From: Promethearchaeota archaeon
Lineage (GTDB): Archaea; Asgardarchaeota; Lokiarchaeia; Sigyniarchaeales; SOKP01
NCBI GenBank assembly: GCA_030606095.1
Contig: JAUWHC010000205.1
Span: forward strand, 1-5,653
Reading direction: 5' to 3'
Length of the DNA stretch: 5,653 nt
A program made the translations under genes and the position numbers. Below are positions 1 to 5,511 of this stretch, piece by piece. A model generated the notes under the pieces. That model made no database searches and had not been told where the DNA came from. It worked only from the letters and a program-made list of their open reading frames with translations. Each line of letters begins with the position of its first letter. The stretch's first letter is position 1.

Positions 1-1
1 A

Positions 2-781
2 AATAATTTTATTAGAGAATATGTTAAATGGCTTGAAGATCCTCCAATAGGACCAGGATTTGGATGCATTTCCTCTATTCAAAAATTAAAATACGGAATT
101 TCATGGGAAAAAGCGGCTTCGAATTCGGGAGGTAATGGTACCGCAATGAGAGTCTCTCCAATTGGATTGTTTTACTGCAAAGATATAAAAAATTTAGAGA
201 AATCAGCTTTAAAATCTAGTGTAATCACTCATTCTCACCCAGCAGCTTCAGCAGGTGCTATAGTCGTAGCAAGAGCGATAGCTTTTTTAATTAATAAAAA
301 ACCAGAGACTGTTTTTTCAATCGACGAGTTCTTTGAAACTATTATATTATCAATTTCAAACTCTCAAGAAAAAATATGGGTAGAATTTATCGAAATTTTA
401 AACAAAGTAAAGCAAAATTTAAACATCTCAATCGAAGCAGGGTTAATAAAATTCTCCCAAGTTGGGGTTAAATCACCATATTTTATTGAAGAATACTTTG
501 GTAAGGCTTTTGTTCACCCTTATACTCTCAGTACTGTTGCTTGTGCCATATTTGTTTTTTTAAAAAATTTACACTCATTTGAAGATTGCATTTTTCAATT
601 AGCTACAGCAGGAGGAGATAGCGACACTGTTGGAGCTATCGGTGGAAGTTTAGCTGGTGCTTATTTTGGATTAAAAAATATTCCTAGTGATTTAATAATG
701 ATTGTAAAAAATCATAAAAATATCTTAAAAGTTAGCGAACAATTACACCTTAAATTCAAAGAGAAATATAAAATAATCTAA
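2..781 (+). CDS. ADP-ribosylglycohydrolase family protein, 5'-truncated by the window edge
   Basis: This is the C-terminal 259 residues of an ADP-ribosylglycohydrolase (DraG/ARH-type) protein; the reading frame is open back to base 2, so the N-terminus lies outside the window. An ATG at 146 is internal: it is the Met of the conserved GNGTAMR motif (residues 44-50 of the visible part), followed by VSPIGLFY. Other family marks are THSHP (residues 76-80) and, near the C-terminus, GGDSDT (residues 204-209) followed by a Gly/Ala-rich helix ending in GAYFG. In this family the two Asp of GGDxDT, here D206 and D208, bind the catalytic Mg2+ pair; Ser replaces the commoner Thr between them. Members hydrolyse the bond between ADP-ribose and proteins, nucleic acids or small molecules in the cytoplasm. 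The substrate cannot be told from this part, and the N-terminal metal ligands are not visible. The stop codon overlaps the stop of the convergent archaemetzincin gene. Confidence 0.9.
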   Translation, partial: NNFIREYVKWLEDPPIGPGFGCISSIQKLKYGISWEKAASNSGGNGTAMRVSPIGLFYCKDIKNLEKSALKSSVITHSHPAASAGAIVVARAIAFLINKKPETVFSIDEFFETIILSISNSQEKIWVEFIEILNKVKQNLNISIEAGLIKFSQVGVKSPYFIEEYFGKAFVHPYTLSTVACAIFVFLKNLHSFEDCIFQLATAGGDSDTVGAIGGSLAGAYFGLKNIPSDLIMIVKNHKNILKVSEQLHLKFKEKYKII

Positions 782-1362
782 TCAATATCTTCTAAGAAAG
801 AATTCAATTTTTTCAAGCACGCTTCGCAAAAATATGACGGTTTTTTATCTGTATCGTCTAAGGAATTTGAAGCGCGCATTACACATAGGTTTTCACAGTG
901 TTTTAACCCAAAAGTATGTCCAAGCTCGTGAATTGCTTCCTTCAACACTCTTAGCTCAAATTGAGCTAAATTTTCAGATCTCCTATAAAATTTTTCCCTT
1001 AAACGAGTAACTGAAATTAAAGCGCGCCCAAAAAACTTGTTTTTAGGCATATCAGCAATACCAAATAAAAAGTTAGGGTGTTTTTTTTTTAATAATCTCG
1101 AAGAAATATCTACATCCATAACACCTAAGATACGATAGTAATTTTTATTATTAACATGCGTGATTAACCTTTTATTAACTTTTGACGCATCGTATTGCCT
1201 TCTATAAGGGCCATATTCAGATTCCAATAATGGAAGTTTCTCGGGAAGGATATTTATTTTAATGTTATTTTTTTTAAAGAACCACTTCAAATTCTTTTGA
1301 AGATCAATTAAAATCCTAGGATCAATATCTCCAATTCTTTGTAGATAAATTATTTTCTTCAT
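778..1362 (-). CDS. amzA: Archaemetzincin, zinc metallopeptidase of the M54 family
   Basis: This 194-residue protein matches the usual size of archaeal archaemetzincins, which are small cytoplasmic metallopeptidases whose natural substrates are poorly known. The N-terminus (MKKIIYLQRIGDID) and the mid-region block YGPYRRQYDASKV fit the family. The catalytic site is HELGHTFGLKH: H145, H149 and H155 are the zinc ligands and E146 is the general base. It is followed by C156, C160, the metzincin Met-turn M162, and C179/C182, which form the second, structural zinc site of this family. The spacing C156-x3-C160 is one residue shorter than the C-x4-C I recall as the consensus. The ATG start is preceded by TTGAG six bases upstream, a plausible weak ribosome-binding site. 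A near-perfect inverted repeat lies 22-47 bases upstream. It is transcribed towards the ADP-ribosylglycohydrolase gene and overlaps it by 4 bases at the stops. Confidence 0.93.
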   Translation of the reverse strand: MKKIIYLQRIGDIDPRILIDLQKNLKWFFKKNNIKINILPEKLPLLESEYGPYRRQYDASKVNKRLITHVNNKNYYRILGVMDVDISSRLLKKKHPNFLFGIADMPKNKFFGRALISVTRLREKFYRRSENLAQFELRVLKEAIHELGHTFGLKHCENLCVMRASNSLDDTDKKPSYFCEACLKKLNSFLEDID

Positions 1363-1368
1363 TTTTAA

Positions 1369-1373
1369 CTCAA
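1369..1373 (-). promoter_or_regulatory. Weak Shine-Dalgarno motif of the archaemetzincin gene
   Basis: On the minus strand TTGAG lies six bases before the ATG at 1362. It matches only the GAG part of the archaeal GGAGGTGA consensus. It matters because the same TTGAG-6-base arrangement precedes the proposed ATA start of the histidine kinase. Confidence 0.4.
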
Positions 1374-1383
1374 TTAAAATAGA

Positions 1384-1409
1384 TTAACTAAGAAATTATT
1401 CTTAGCTAA
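1384..1409. repeat. Inverted repeat upstream of the archaemetzincin gene, possible operator
   Basis: Two 11-base arms (1384-1394 and 1399-1409) flank the 4-base spacer ATTA; 10 of 11 positions pair, the mismatch being at the fourth base of the left arm. It sits 22-47 bases upstream of the archaemetzincin ATG, where the TATA box or start site of a short-leader archaeal transcript would lie, so a dimeric repressor site is one reading. A hairpin in the 5' leader is the other. Both are inference. AT-rich DNA makes chance palindromes commoner, but 10 of 11 is longer than expected for one spot. Confidence 0.4.
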
Positions 1410-1551
1410 AAAAATATTATACATTTTTATTTATTAGATTTAACATAATCTAATGGTATATCAATCGTTGGTGAATTGCAATAAAAAAATTAAAAATCGA
1501 AAGAATATTTTAATCTTTATTATTAACATATAATAATTAAATTTTTCATTA

Positions 1552-1563
1552 TTTATATATAAA
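1552..1563 (+). promoter_or_regulatory. TATA-box-like element for tRNA-Pro
   Basis: The sequence TTTATATATAAA matches the archaeal TATA box (TTTAWATA). Its centre is about 33 bases before the first tRNA base, which would place transcription start about 26 bases downstream, near 1583, leaving a short leader of the kind RNase P removes. The assignment rests on motif and spacing only. Confidence 0.5.
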
Positions 1564-1589
1564 AAATCGATTTACCCCTCGTATTTAAT

Positions 1590-1663
1590 GGGAGGGTGGT
1601 CTAGCTTGGTATGATTCCTGGTTTGGGACCAGGTGGCCGGGGGTTCAAATCCCCCCTCTCCCA
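1590..1663 (+). tRNA. tRNA-Pro, anticodon TGG
   Basis: A full cloverleaf can be folded by hand. The 7-pair acceptor stem GGGAGGG/CTCTCCC has one G-T pair. The D arm has the 4-base stem GTCT/TGAT with the T13-T22 mismatch seen in proline tRNAs. The anticodon stem CCTGG/CCAGG encloses loop TTTGGGA with anticodon TGG at 1624-1626. The variable loop is 5 bases (1634-1638), and the T stem GGGGG/CCCCC encloses TTCAAAT. The discriminator base is A1663. CCA is not encoded, so it must be added after transcription. There is no intron. This tRNA reads CCA and, by wobble, other proline CCN codons. Confidence 0.97.
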
Positions 1664-1676
1664 TTTTTCAGTTTTT
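1664..1676 (+). terminator. T-run terminator after tRNA-Pro
   Basis: Two runs of five T separated by CAG directly follow the tRNA. Archaeal RNA polymerase can terminate at T-runs without a hairpin. Termination may be leaky, allowing some read-through into the hydrolase gene that starts at 1708. Confidence 0.4.
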
Positions 1677-1707
1677 ATCATAATCTCTAAATATTTTAAA
1701 GCGGACT

Positions 1708-2646
1708 ATGAAACCTCACCAAAACTATAAGGCTGATGGATTTGAAATCAATCCTTTGTTAGAAAAATTAAGAGATTATCCCCAAGCTAAAAAAAGCCAA
1801 AATAGTTATTTTAAGAGTTTTGATGGTATAAATATATTTTATCGCAAATGGGTCCCTCAAAATCGCATTAACAAAATCGTAGTTGTTGCTCATGGGATGG
1901 GTGGTAATGGCGAGTTTTTTATACTCTTAGCAGATAGGTTAGTTGAGCACGAAATTATGGTAATAGCTCCAGATTACAGAAATCACGGATTTTCTGATGG
2001 TAAAAAAGGGGATCTAAAAAATTTTAAACTTTTATTAAAGGACTTATACTATTTTCTTAAATTTATTAAAGATAAGTATCCCGAAACACCTGTATTTTTA
2101 TTTGGAGAAAGTATGGGTGGCACCGTTTCAATTAATTTCGCGAAGGAATATCTTAATAATTTTTCAAGTCTTTCGGGCTTAATTTTATTTGCTCCAGGAG
2201 TTAAAATAGATTTTTCAAAAAAATTTTGGGTTTTAATTTTACTTATTTTTATACCGCTAACATTATTTAGGCTTTTATTTCCTTCTAAAACGATTATTTC
2301 CTTAAAGAGTAACGAAGAGGAAGATATTAAAAACCCAATTCATCAAGAATACGATAAAACTGACGAATTGCACATAAAAAAGTTTTCTGTTCGATATATA
2401 CTTCAATTATTTAAATACATGCGAAAAACACGAAAAGTTGCAAAAAACATTACTATACCTGTAATAATCTTTCAGGGAGAAGAAGATAAAGGAATCTCTC
2501 CAGAGGGCGTGCGAGACTTTTTCAATCAATTATCGTCAGAGGATAAACAATTAATATGGGTAAAAGATGGGTACCATACATTATTCATAGACCCTATCTT
2601 CCAAGATAAATGGAATACGTTAATAGATTGGCTAAGAAATCATTAA
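1708..2646 (+). CDS. Alpha/beta hydrolase, monoacylglycerol lipase/lysophospholipase-like (Hydrolase_4, S33-type)
   Basis: This 312-residue serine hydrolase has the alpha/beta-hydrolase order of motifs. An oxyanion-hole loop HGMGGN (62-67) is followed by the block PDYRNHGFSDG (88-98) typical of monoglyceride lipases. The nucleophile elbow is GESMGG, with S135 as nucleophile. The likely acid is D260 in the loop GEEDKGIS and the likely base is H290 in the motif DGYHTLF. All three catalytic positions are intact. Residues 172-192 form a strongly hydrophobic stretch (WVLILLIFIPLTLFRLLF) in the cap region, which in monoglyceride lipases contacts membrane or acyl chains; it could be a lid or a membrane-dipping helix. 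There is no signal peptide. The family cleaves esters of monoglycerides or lysophospholipids; the true substrate is unknown, and in an archaeon with ether lipids it may be an imported or other ester. The ATG has no clear Shine-Dalgarno motif, so the transcript may be leaderless. The gene follows the tRNA by 44 bases and converges on the next gene with a 13-base gap. Confidence 0.9.
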   Translation: MKPHQNYKADGFEINPLLEKLRDYPQAKKSQNSYFKSFDGINIFYRKWVPQNRINKIVVVAHGMGGNGEFFILLADRLVEHEIMVIAPDYRNHGFSDGKKGDLKNFKLLLKDLYYFLKFIKDKYPETPVFLFGESMGGTVSINFAKEYLNNFSSLSGLILFAPGVKIDFSKKFWVLILLIFIPLTLFRLLFPSKTIISLKSNEEEDIKNPIHQEYDKTDELHIKKFSVRYILQLFKYMRKTRKVAKNITIPVIIFQGEEDKGISPEGVRDFFNQLSSEDKQLIWVKDGYHTLFIDPIFQDKWNTLIDWLRNH

Positions 2647-2659
2647 AATTAAATTAAGG

Positions 2660-2947
2660 TTATAGTTTTGTATACTCTTCGATTTCTATTGATTCCTCTG
2701 AATTAAAGTAAATTTCAGGAATTAATTCTTGAATAGTTGAAATGAATGATATCATTATTGCCGGGTTTTCAGAAGTTATTTTGTAATATTTATGAAATCT
2801 CCAAATCTTTTTATAAGTGAGTTGATCTTGAAAGAATTGAAAAATCTGTTCAATATCTCCTTTAAAATCTTCATGCCTTTGCACCCAAGCGTAAATTTCG
2901 TTTCCATTTCTTTTTTTATTCTGTCTAATTTTTAATTTTAAAATCAT
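2660..2947 (-). CDS. Uncharacterised 95-residue protein
   Basis: I do not recognise this family. From the ATG at 2947 the product is 95 residues: a basic N-terminus (MILKLKIRQNKKRNG), an aromatic-rich middle (IFQFFQDQ and IWRFHKYYKI), and a hydrophobic helix-like stretch (AIMISFISTIQ) before an acidic C-terminus (SEESIEIEEYTKL). It has no Cys pairs, no signal peptide and no clear membrane helix, and is probably a small soluble alpha/beta protein. The frame extends four codons further to a TTG at 2959, but the ATG is the better start. It lies last in a run of three minus-strand genes, 130 bases after the polyferredoxin stop, with its own TATA-like box, so it is probably transcribed alone. The amino acid composition looks like real coding sequence and nothing better occupies the region. 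Confidence 0.6.
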   Translation of the reverse strand: MILKLKIRQNKKRNGNEIYAWVQRHEDFKGDIEQIFQFFQDQLTYKKIWRFHKYYKITSENPAIMISFISTIQELIPEIYFNSEESIEIEEYTKL

Positions 2948-2981
2948 AGTGCTTAACAACTTATTTCTGTTTTAAAACTGC

Positions 2982-2991
2982 TAAATATAAC
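2982..2991 (-). promoter_or_regulatory. TATA-like box for the 95-residue gene
   Basis: On the minus strand the sequence GTTATATTTA lies about 35-44 bases before the ATG at 2947. This would put the transcription start near 2960 and give a leader of about 13 bases. In DNA this AT-rich the match is only suggestive. Confidence 0.3.
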
Positions 2992-3001
2992 ATATTTTTG
3001 A

Positions 3002-3025
3002 TTCTATTTATAAAAACAAATAGAA
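3002..3025. repeat. 8-base perfect inverted repeat between the polyferredoxin and 95-residue genes
   Basis: The arms TTCTATTT (3002-3009) and AAATAGAA (3018-3025) pair perfectly around an 8-base loop. The repeat is 53-76 bases downstream of the polyferredoxin stop, so it could be a weak 3' hairpin for that transcript. It is also upstream of the 95-residue gene. With only one G-C pair the stem is weak, and chance is a real alternative. Confidence 0.3.
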
Positions 3026-3077
3026 ATTTTTAAGGTGAAAATCCTTTAGAAATTAGAAAAGATAATTATAGCTAAAA

Positions 3078-4148
3078 TTATCCTAAAACCTTTTTTAATT
3101 CTTTCGTAATCCTATCGACTTTTTTATCCTTTATCCAATAGCGAATTTTGCTCGATTTTAGTAATTCTTGGACTTTGTTATTCAACTCATTTAATTTCTT
3201 CTTATCTTCCTTAGTGAGCTGAGGTACTTGTTCTTTTATTTCCTTTTTTATTTTTTCGATATGTTCTTCAACAATTGGTATTTGAACTTGCTCCTTACCT
3301 TCAACAATTGCCTTTCTAAGGATTTCTTTAATGTTTTTAACCCAACCTTGAATCCAAGGATAAGTACCTTGCTTTTTTGGATCTATTATTCGAATATCTT
3401 TCCTATTAACAATGATCAAATCGTCAGGGCAAGAATTCTCGCACGCTCCACAATAAAAGCACTGATCTTCATTACAAGCAATTTTACCGTACTTTACGAC
3501 ATCTTCAGCGCTCTCTGGGATAAAAAAAGATTCTACGGGGCATATATTGACACAGGCCTTACAACCTTGAGGGTCGCATTTATGTAACATGTTTTTCTTA
3601 ATAATAACTTCCCCTTCAATGGGAGTGTCGATAGAAAAACATTGATCCGGGCATTCTTTTGAAATTTTATAAAAATCTTGAATATGATTCCTATCTCTAA
3701 CGGTCAAGCATAATTGACAAATTTCATTATCTTTATCCTCGGTACACTTATTAAAATCGATTGAATAGAATTTGTCTATAGCAGGGAACTCTTCTAAGGA
3801 AATCTGTCCTTCAGGTTCGATATTCTCGTGAAATGCGTCGGTTGGGCAAACCACGACACATAGCATGCAATAACAGCATTTATCGTGATCAATAAAGAGT
3901 TTAGGGTTAGAATCATCTAAGATATTTTGAGCAATCTCTGGAATTGGTCCTAGCTCTATAGCATCAACGGGGCAAACGAGTTTACATAAACTACATCCAA
4001 TACATTTTTTAATGTCATAAGTTAATACTTTCTTAACATCCTTATATTTCCAATTCAGAACTAATTGATCTATAGCAATATCTAAGGTTTTCTCGATTTC
4101 TTCTTCTTTATCCGCGTCTAGTTTTTCTTTTGCTGAAGATTCAGTAAT
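3078..4148 (-). CDS. FwdF-like polyferredoxin with five 4Fe-4S motifs; ATT start proposed
   Basis: The product is 356 residues if it starts at ATT 4148. It is an electron-transfer protein with tandem 4Fe-4S motifs. Canonical ones are C49-C52-C55-C59P, C91-C94-C97-C101P and C230-C233-C236-C240P. A variant, C191-x4-C196-x2-C199-x3-C203P, comes fourth. The third site is unusual: C135-x8-C144-x2-C147, then C166P and C170. The block CPVDAIELGPIPEIA after motif 1 recalls FwdF, the polyferredoxin of formylmethanofuran dehydrogenase, and related hydrogenase polyferredoxins. No partner subunit is present here. After motif 5 comes a charged, helical tail of about 95 residues (264-356), possibly coiled coil. 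The frame is open from 4181, but the first ATG (3866) falls inside motif 2 and would delete motif 1. No ATG, GTG or TTG lies between. ATT at 4148 follows GGGAGA by seven bases from its GGAG core. The substrate, redox partner and location are unknown; a cytoplasmic site is likely since no signal peptide is seen. Confidence 0.82.
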   Translation of the reverse strand: MTESSAKEKLDADKEEEIEKTLDIAIDQLVLNWKYKDVKKVLTYDIKKCIGCSLCKLVCPVDAIELGPIPEIAQNILDDSNPKLFIDHDKCCYCMLCVVVCPTDAFHENIEPEGQISLEEFPAIDKFYSIDFNKCTEDKDNEICQLCLTVRDRNHIQDFYKISKECPDQCFSIDTPIEGEVIIKKNMLHKCDPQGCKACVNICPVESFFIPESAEDVVKYGKIACNEDQCFYCGACENSCPDDLIIVNRKDIRIIDPKKQGTYPWIQGWVKNIKEILRKAIVEGKEQVQIPIVEEHIEKIKKEIKEQVPQLTKEDKKKLNELNNKVQELLKSSKIRYWIKDKKVDRITKELKKVLG

Positions 4149-4341
4149 TTTAATTCTCCCGAGAACTTTGTTAATATTATTCTAATTATTCTAAAGCGTA
4201 ATAATTAATTAATTTTAACTCTATTAGAGAGATATTATTAATTTTTATCTACGATTTTTAGTCAAATTAATAAGATTTAAAGATGTTTTGGCTTGTTTTT
4301 TTGATAATTCTAATGTAATGTAACTATTAATTTATGATATT
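4149..4341. other. Intergenic region between histidine kinase and polyferredoxin
   Basis: These 193 very AT-rich bases must contain the 3' end of the kinase transcript and probably the polyferredoxin promoter. Besides the Shine-Dalgarno motif, I see the self-complementary TTAATTAATTAA near 4204-4215 and a tandem TAATG pair near 4314-4320. Neither is a convincing control element. No CAT, CAC or other canonical start on the minus strand serves the polyferredoxin frame. Confidence 0.5.
4155..4160 (-). promoter_or_regulatory. Shine-Dalgarno motif deciding the polyferredoxin start
   Basis: GGGAGA on the minus strand contains GGAG, complementary to the CCTCC at the archaeal 16S rRNA 3' end. Seven bases separate GGAG from the ATT at 4148. 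It is the best Shine-Dalgarno match I see before any gene here, and it points to that ATT. Confidence 0.5.
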
Positions 4342-5496
4342 TTAAGCCAATGGAATTAAAACGACAAAATTACTACCTTTTTCATAGTCTCCTTGAACTT
4401 TATCTTCAACCCAAATTTGTCCATTATATTTTTCTATAATTTTTTTTACCAATGATAATCCTAACCCCATTCCGGTGCTTTTAGTATCTGTTTTATATTT
4501 TTTAAAAATATCGGTTTTCATTTCATCTGGAATTCCTCTTCCATTATCAATAAATTCTAATTTTAGATAATTTATACTATTTTTTTGATACTTAGATAGC
4601 TTAATTATAATTTCTACGGAGGGATTATCGTTATGTTTAACGGCATTTATTAAAATGTTTTCAAATACAACATTTAAGATGTCGTTTGCTTTGATGTTAA
4701 ATTCTTTACTAGAGGAATCAATTTGAATATTTATTTTTCTATCTTGAAAACTTTTAATCATATATTCTTTTGTCTTTTCTAAAATGTCATAAACATCTAT
4801 TGGTTTTAGAGTAATTTCAATTTCTTCAATTTTAGAAAGTTGTATTACATTTAGAATTAATCGCGCACCTCTATCAACCTGTTTTTTAATAGTAGTTATT
4901 AATTCGTCCAAATCTTCTCTTTTTTCTAGTTCATTTTTAGATAAAGACAAAAGCTCTATGGATAATCGAATATTTTGAAGGATATTATTCATGTCGTGAG
5001 TAAAAAGGTCTTTATAAAAACCTAAACGATTATAAGCTCCGTGATATTTTTCTTCTGATTTTTTTAATTCCTTAGTTCTTTCCGTTACTTTTTGTTCTAA
5101 TTCGATATTAAATATTTTCAATCGCCTTTCGGATTCTTTTAGACTTCTTTCTTTCTTTGAGATTTGTTCGCTTAATCCGGAAACTGCAATACCGATAACT
5201 ATAAGAAATGATGCTCGAATCCAAATATCTAAGTAATCATCAATCAATATATTCAATTCAAGACAAATAGGAAAGAGTGTCATTAATCCCGCTAAAAATA
5301 TAGGTACTATTAAACCTTTTTTCTTCCACCAAAGAGATGCTAAAATAATGGGAATATAAAAAAAGTGAGAAAAAACAGTACTCCTATCAAGTATTAAATA
5401 AAAATAAAATGTTAAAAAACACGAAACAAAAAGAAATATAATTACTACTAAAAGCTTAATTTTTTCTTTATTATTGTTTAAAATTTTAATTTCTAT
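4342..5496 (-). CDS. Membrane-bound sensor histidine kinase; ATA start proposed
   Basis: The product is 384 residues from ATA 5496. It senses an unknown signal and autophosphorylates on His. Four hydrophobic segments come first, at about residues 15-35, 44-57, 61-79 and 91-108, with the block HFFYIPIILASLWWKKKG seen in archaeal membrane kinases. A charged coiled-coil linker follows (about 113-160). The dimerisation H-box is LFTHDMNNILQNI with H167 as phosphoacceptor. The HATPase domain has N-box ENILINAVKHN (N280, N284), G1 box DNGRGIP (D317, G319, G321) and G2 box GMGLGL (342-347), ending GSNFVVLIPLA. There is no PAS or receiver domain, so sensing probably uses the membrane segments. The first ATG (5283) would delete the first two membrane segments and most of the third. 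The frame is open from 5508 without ATG, GTG or TTG. ATA at 5496 is preceded by TTGAG six bases upstream, the same layout as the archaemetzincin start. No response regulator is in the window. Confidence 0.85.
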   Translation of the reverse strand: MEIKILNNNKEKIKLLVVIIFLFVSCFLTFYFYLILDRSTVFSHFFYIPIILASLWWKKKGLIVPIFLAGLMTLFPICLELNILIDDYLDIWIRASFLIVIGIAVSGLSEQISKKERSLKESERRLKIFNIELEQKVTERTKELKKSEEKYHGAYNRLGFYKDLFTHDMNNILQNIRLSIELLSLSKNELEKREDLDELITTIKKQVDRGARLILNVIQLSKIEEIEITLKPIDVYDILEKTKEYMIKSFQDRKINIQIDSSSKEFNIKANDILNVVFENILINAVKHNDNPSVEIIIKLSKYQKNSINYLKLEFIDNGRGIPDEMKTDIFKKYKTDTKSTGMGLGLSLVKKIIEKYNGQIWVEDKVQGDYEKGSNFVVLIPLA

Positions 5497-5502
5497 AATA
5501 AT

Positions 5503-5507
5503 CTCAA
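5503..5507 (-). promoter_or_regulatory. Weak Shine-Dalgarno motif for the kinase ATA start
   Basis: TTGAG on the minus strand precedes the ATA at 5496 by six bases and lies just after the in-frame TGA stop at 5511-5509. It is a partial match, GAG only, and is useful mainly because it equals the motif and spacing before the archaemetzincin ATG. Confidence 0.35.
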
Positions 5508-5511
5508 CTCA

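Larger units (their letters stand above)
1363..1589. other. Divergent intergenic region between archaemetzincin and tRNA-Pro
   Basis: This very AT-rich stretch must hold the promoters of both divergent neighbours. Apart from the inverted repeat at 1384-1409 and the TATA-like box at 1552-1563, I see no ORF longer than about 16 codons, no RNA gene and no clear repeat. Confidence 0.6.

Noticed and set aside
146..148. ATG as start of the ADP-ribosylglycohydrolase
   Set aside because: It is the internal Met of the conserved GNGTAMR motif, and the frame is open back to the window edge.
2957..2959. TTG as start of the small unknown gene
   Set aside because: An ATG lies four codons downstream with better distance to the TATA-like box; no Shine-Dalgarno motif favours the TTG.
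3228..3587. Plus-strand open frame of 119 codons
   Set aside because: It lies antisense to the polyferredoxin and encodes a Phe/Asn-rich product expected from the reverse of Lys/Glu-rich codons; it has no family likeness.
3864..3866. ATG as start of the polyferredoxin
   Set aside because: It lies within the second CxxCxxC motif and would remove the first cluster motif entirely.
4056..4058. In-frame CTG as polyferredoxin start
   Set aside because: It lies just before motif 1 and would keep all clusters, but has no Shine-Dalgarno motif upstream and would drop about 30 well-formed coding residues. It remains a weaker alternative to ATT 4148.
4200..4216. TTAATTAATTAA palindrome as operator
   Set aside because: Simple alternation of this kind is expected by chance in such AT-rich DNA.
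5281..5283. ATG as start of the histidine kinase
   Set aside because: It would cut off two membrane segments and most of a third, encoded by an open, clearly coding stretch upstream.
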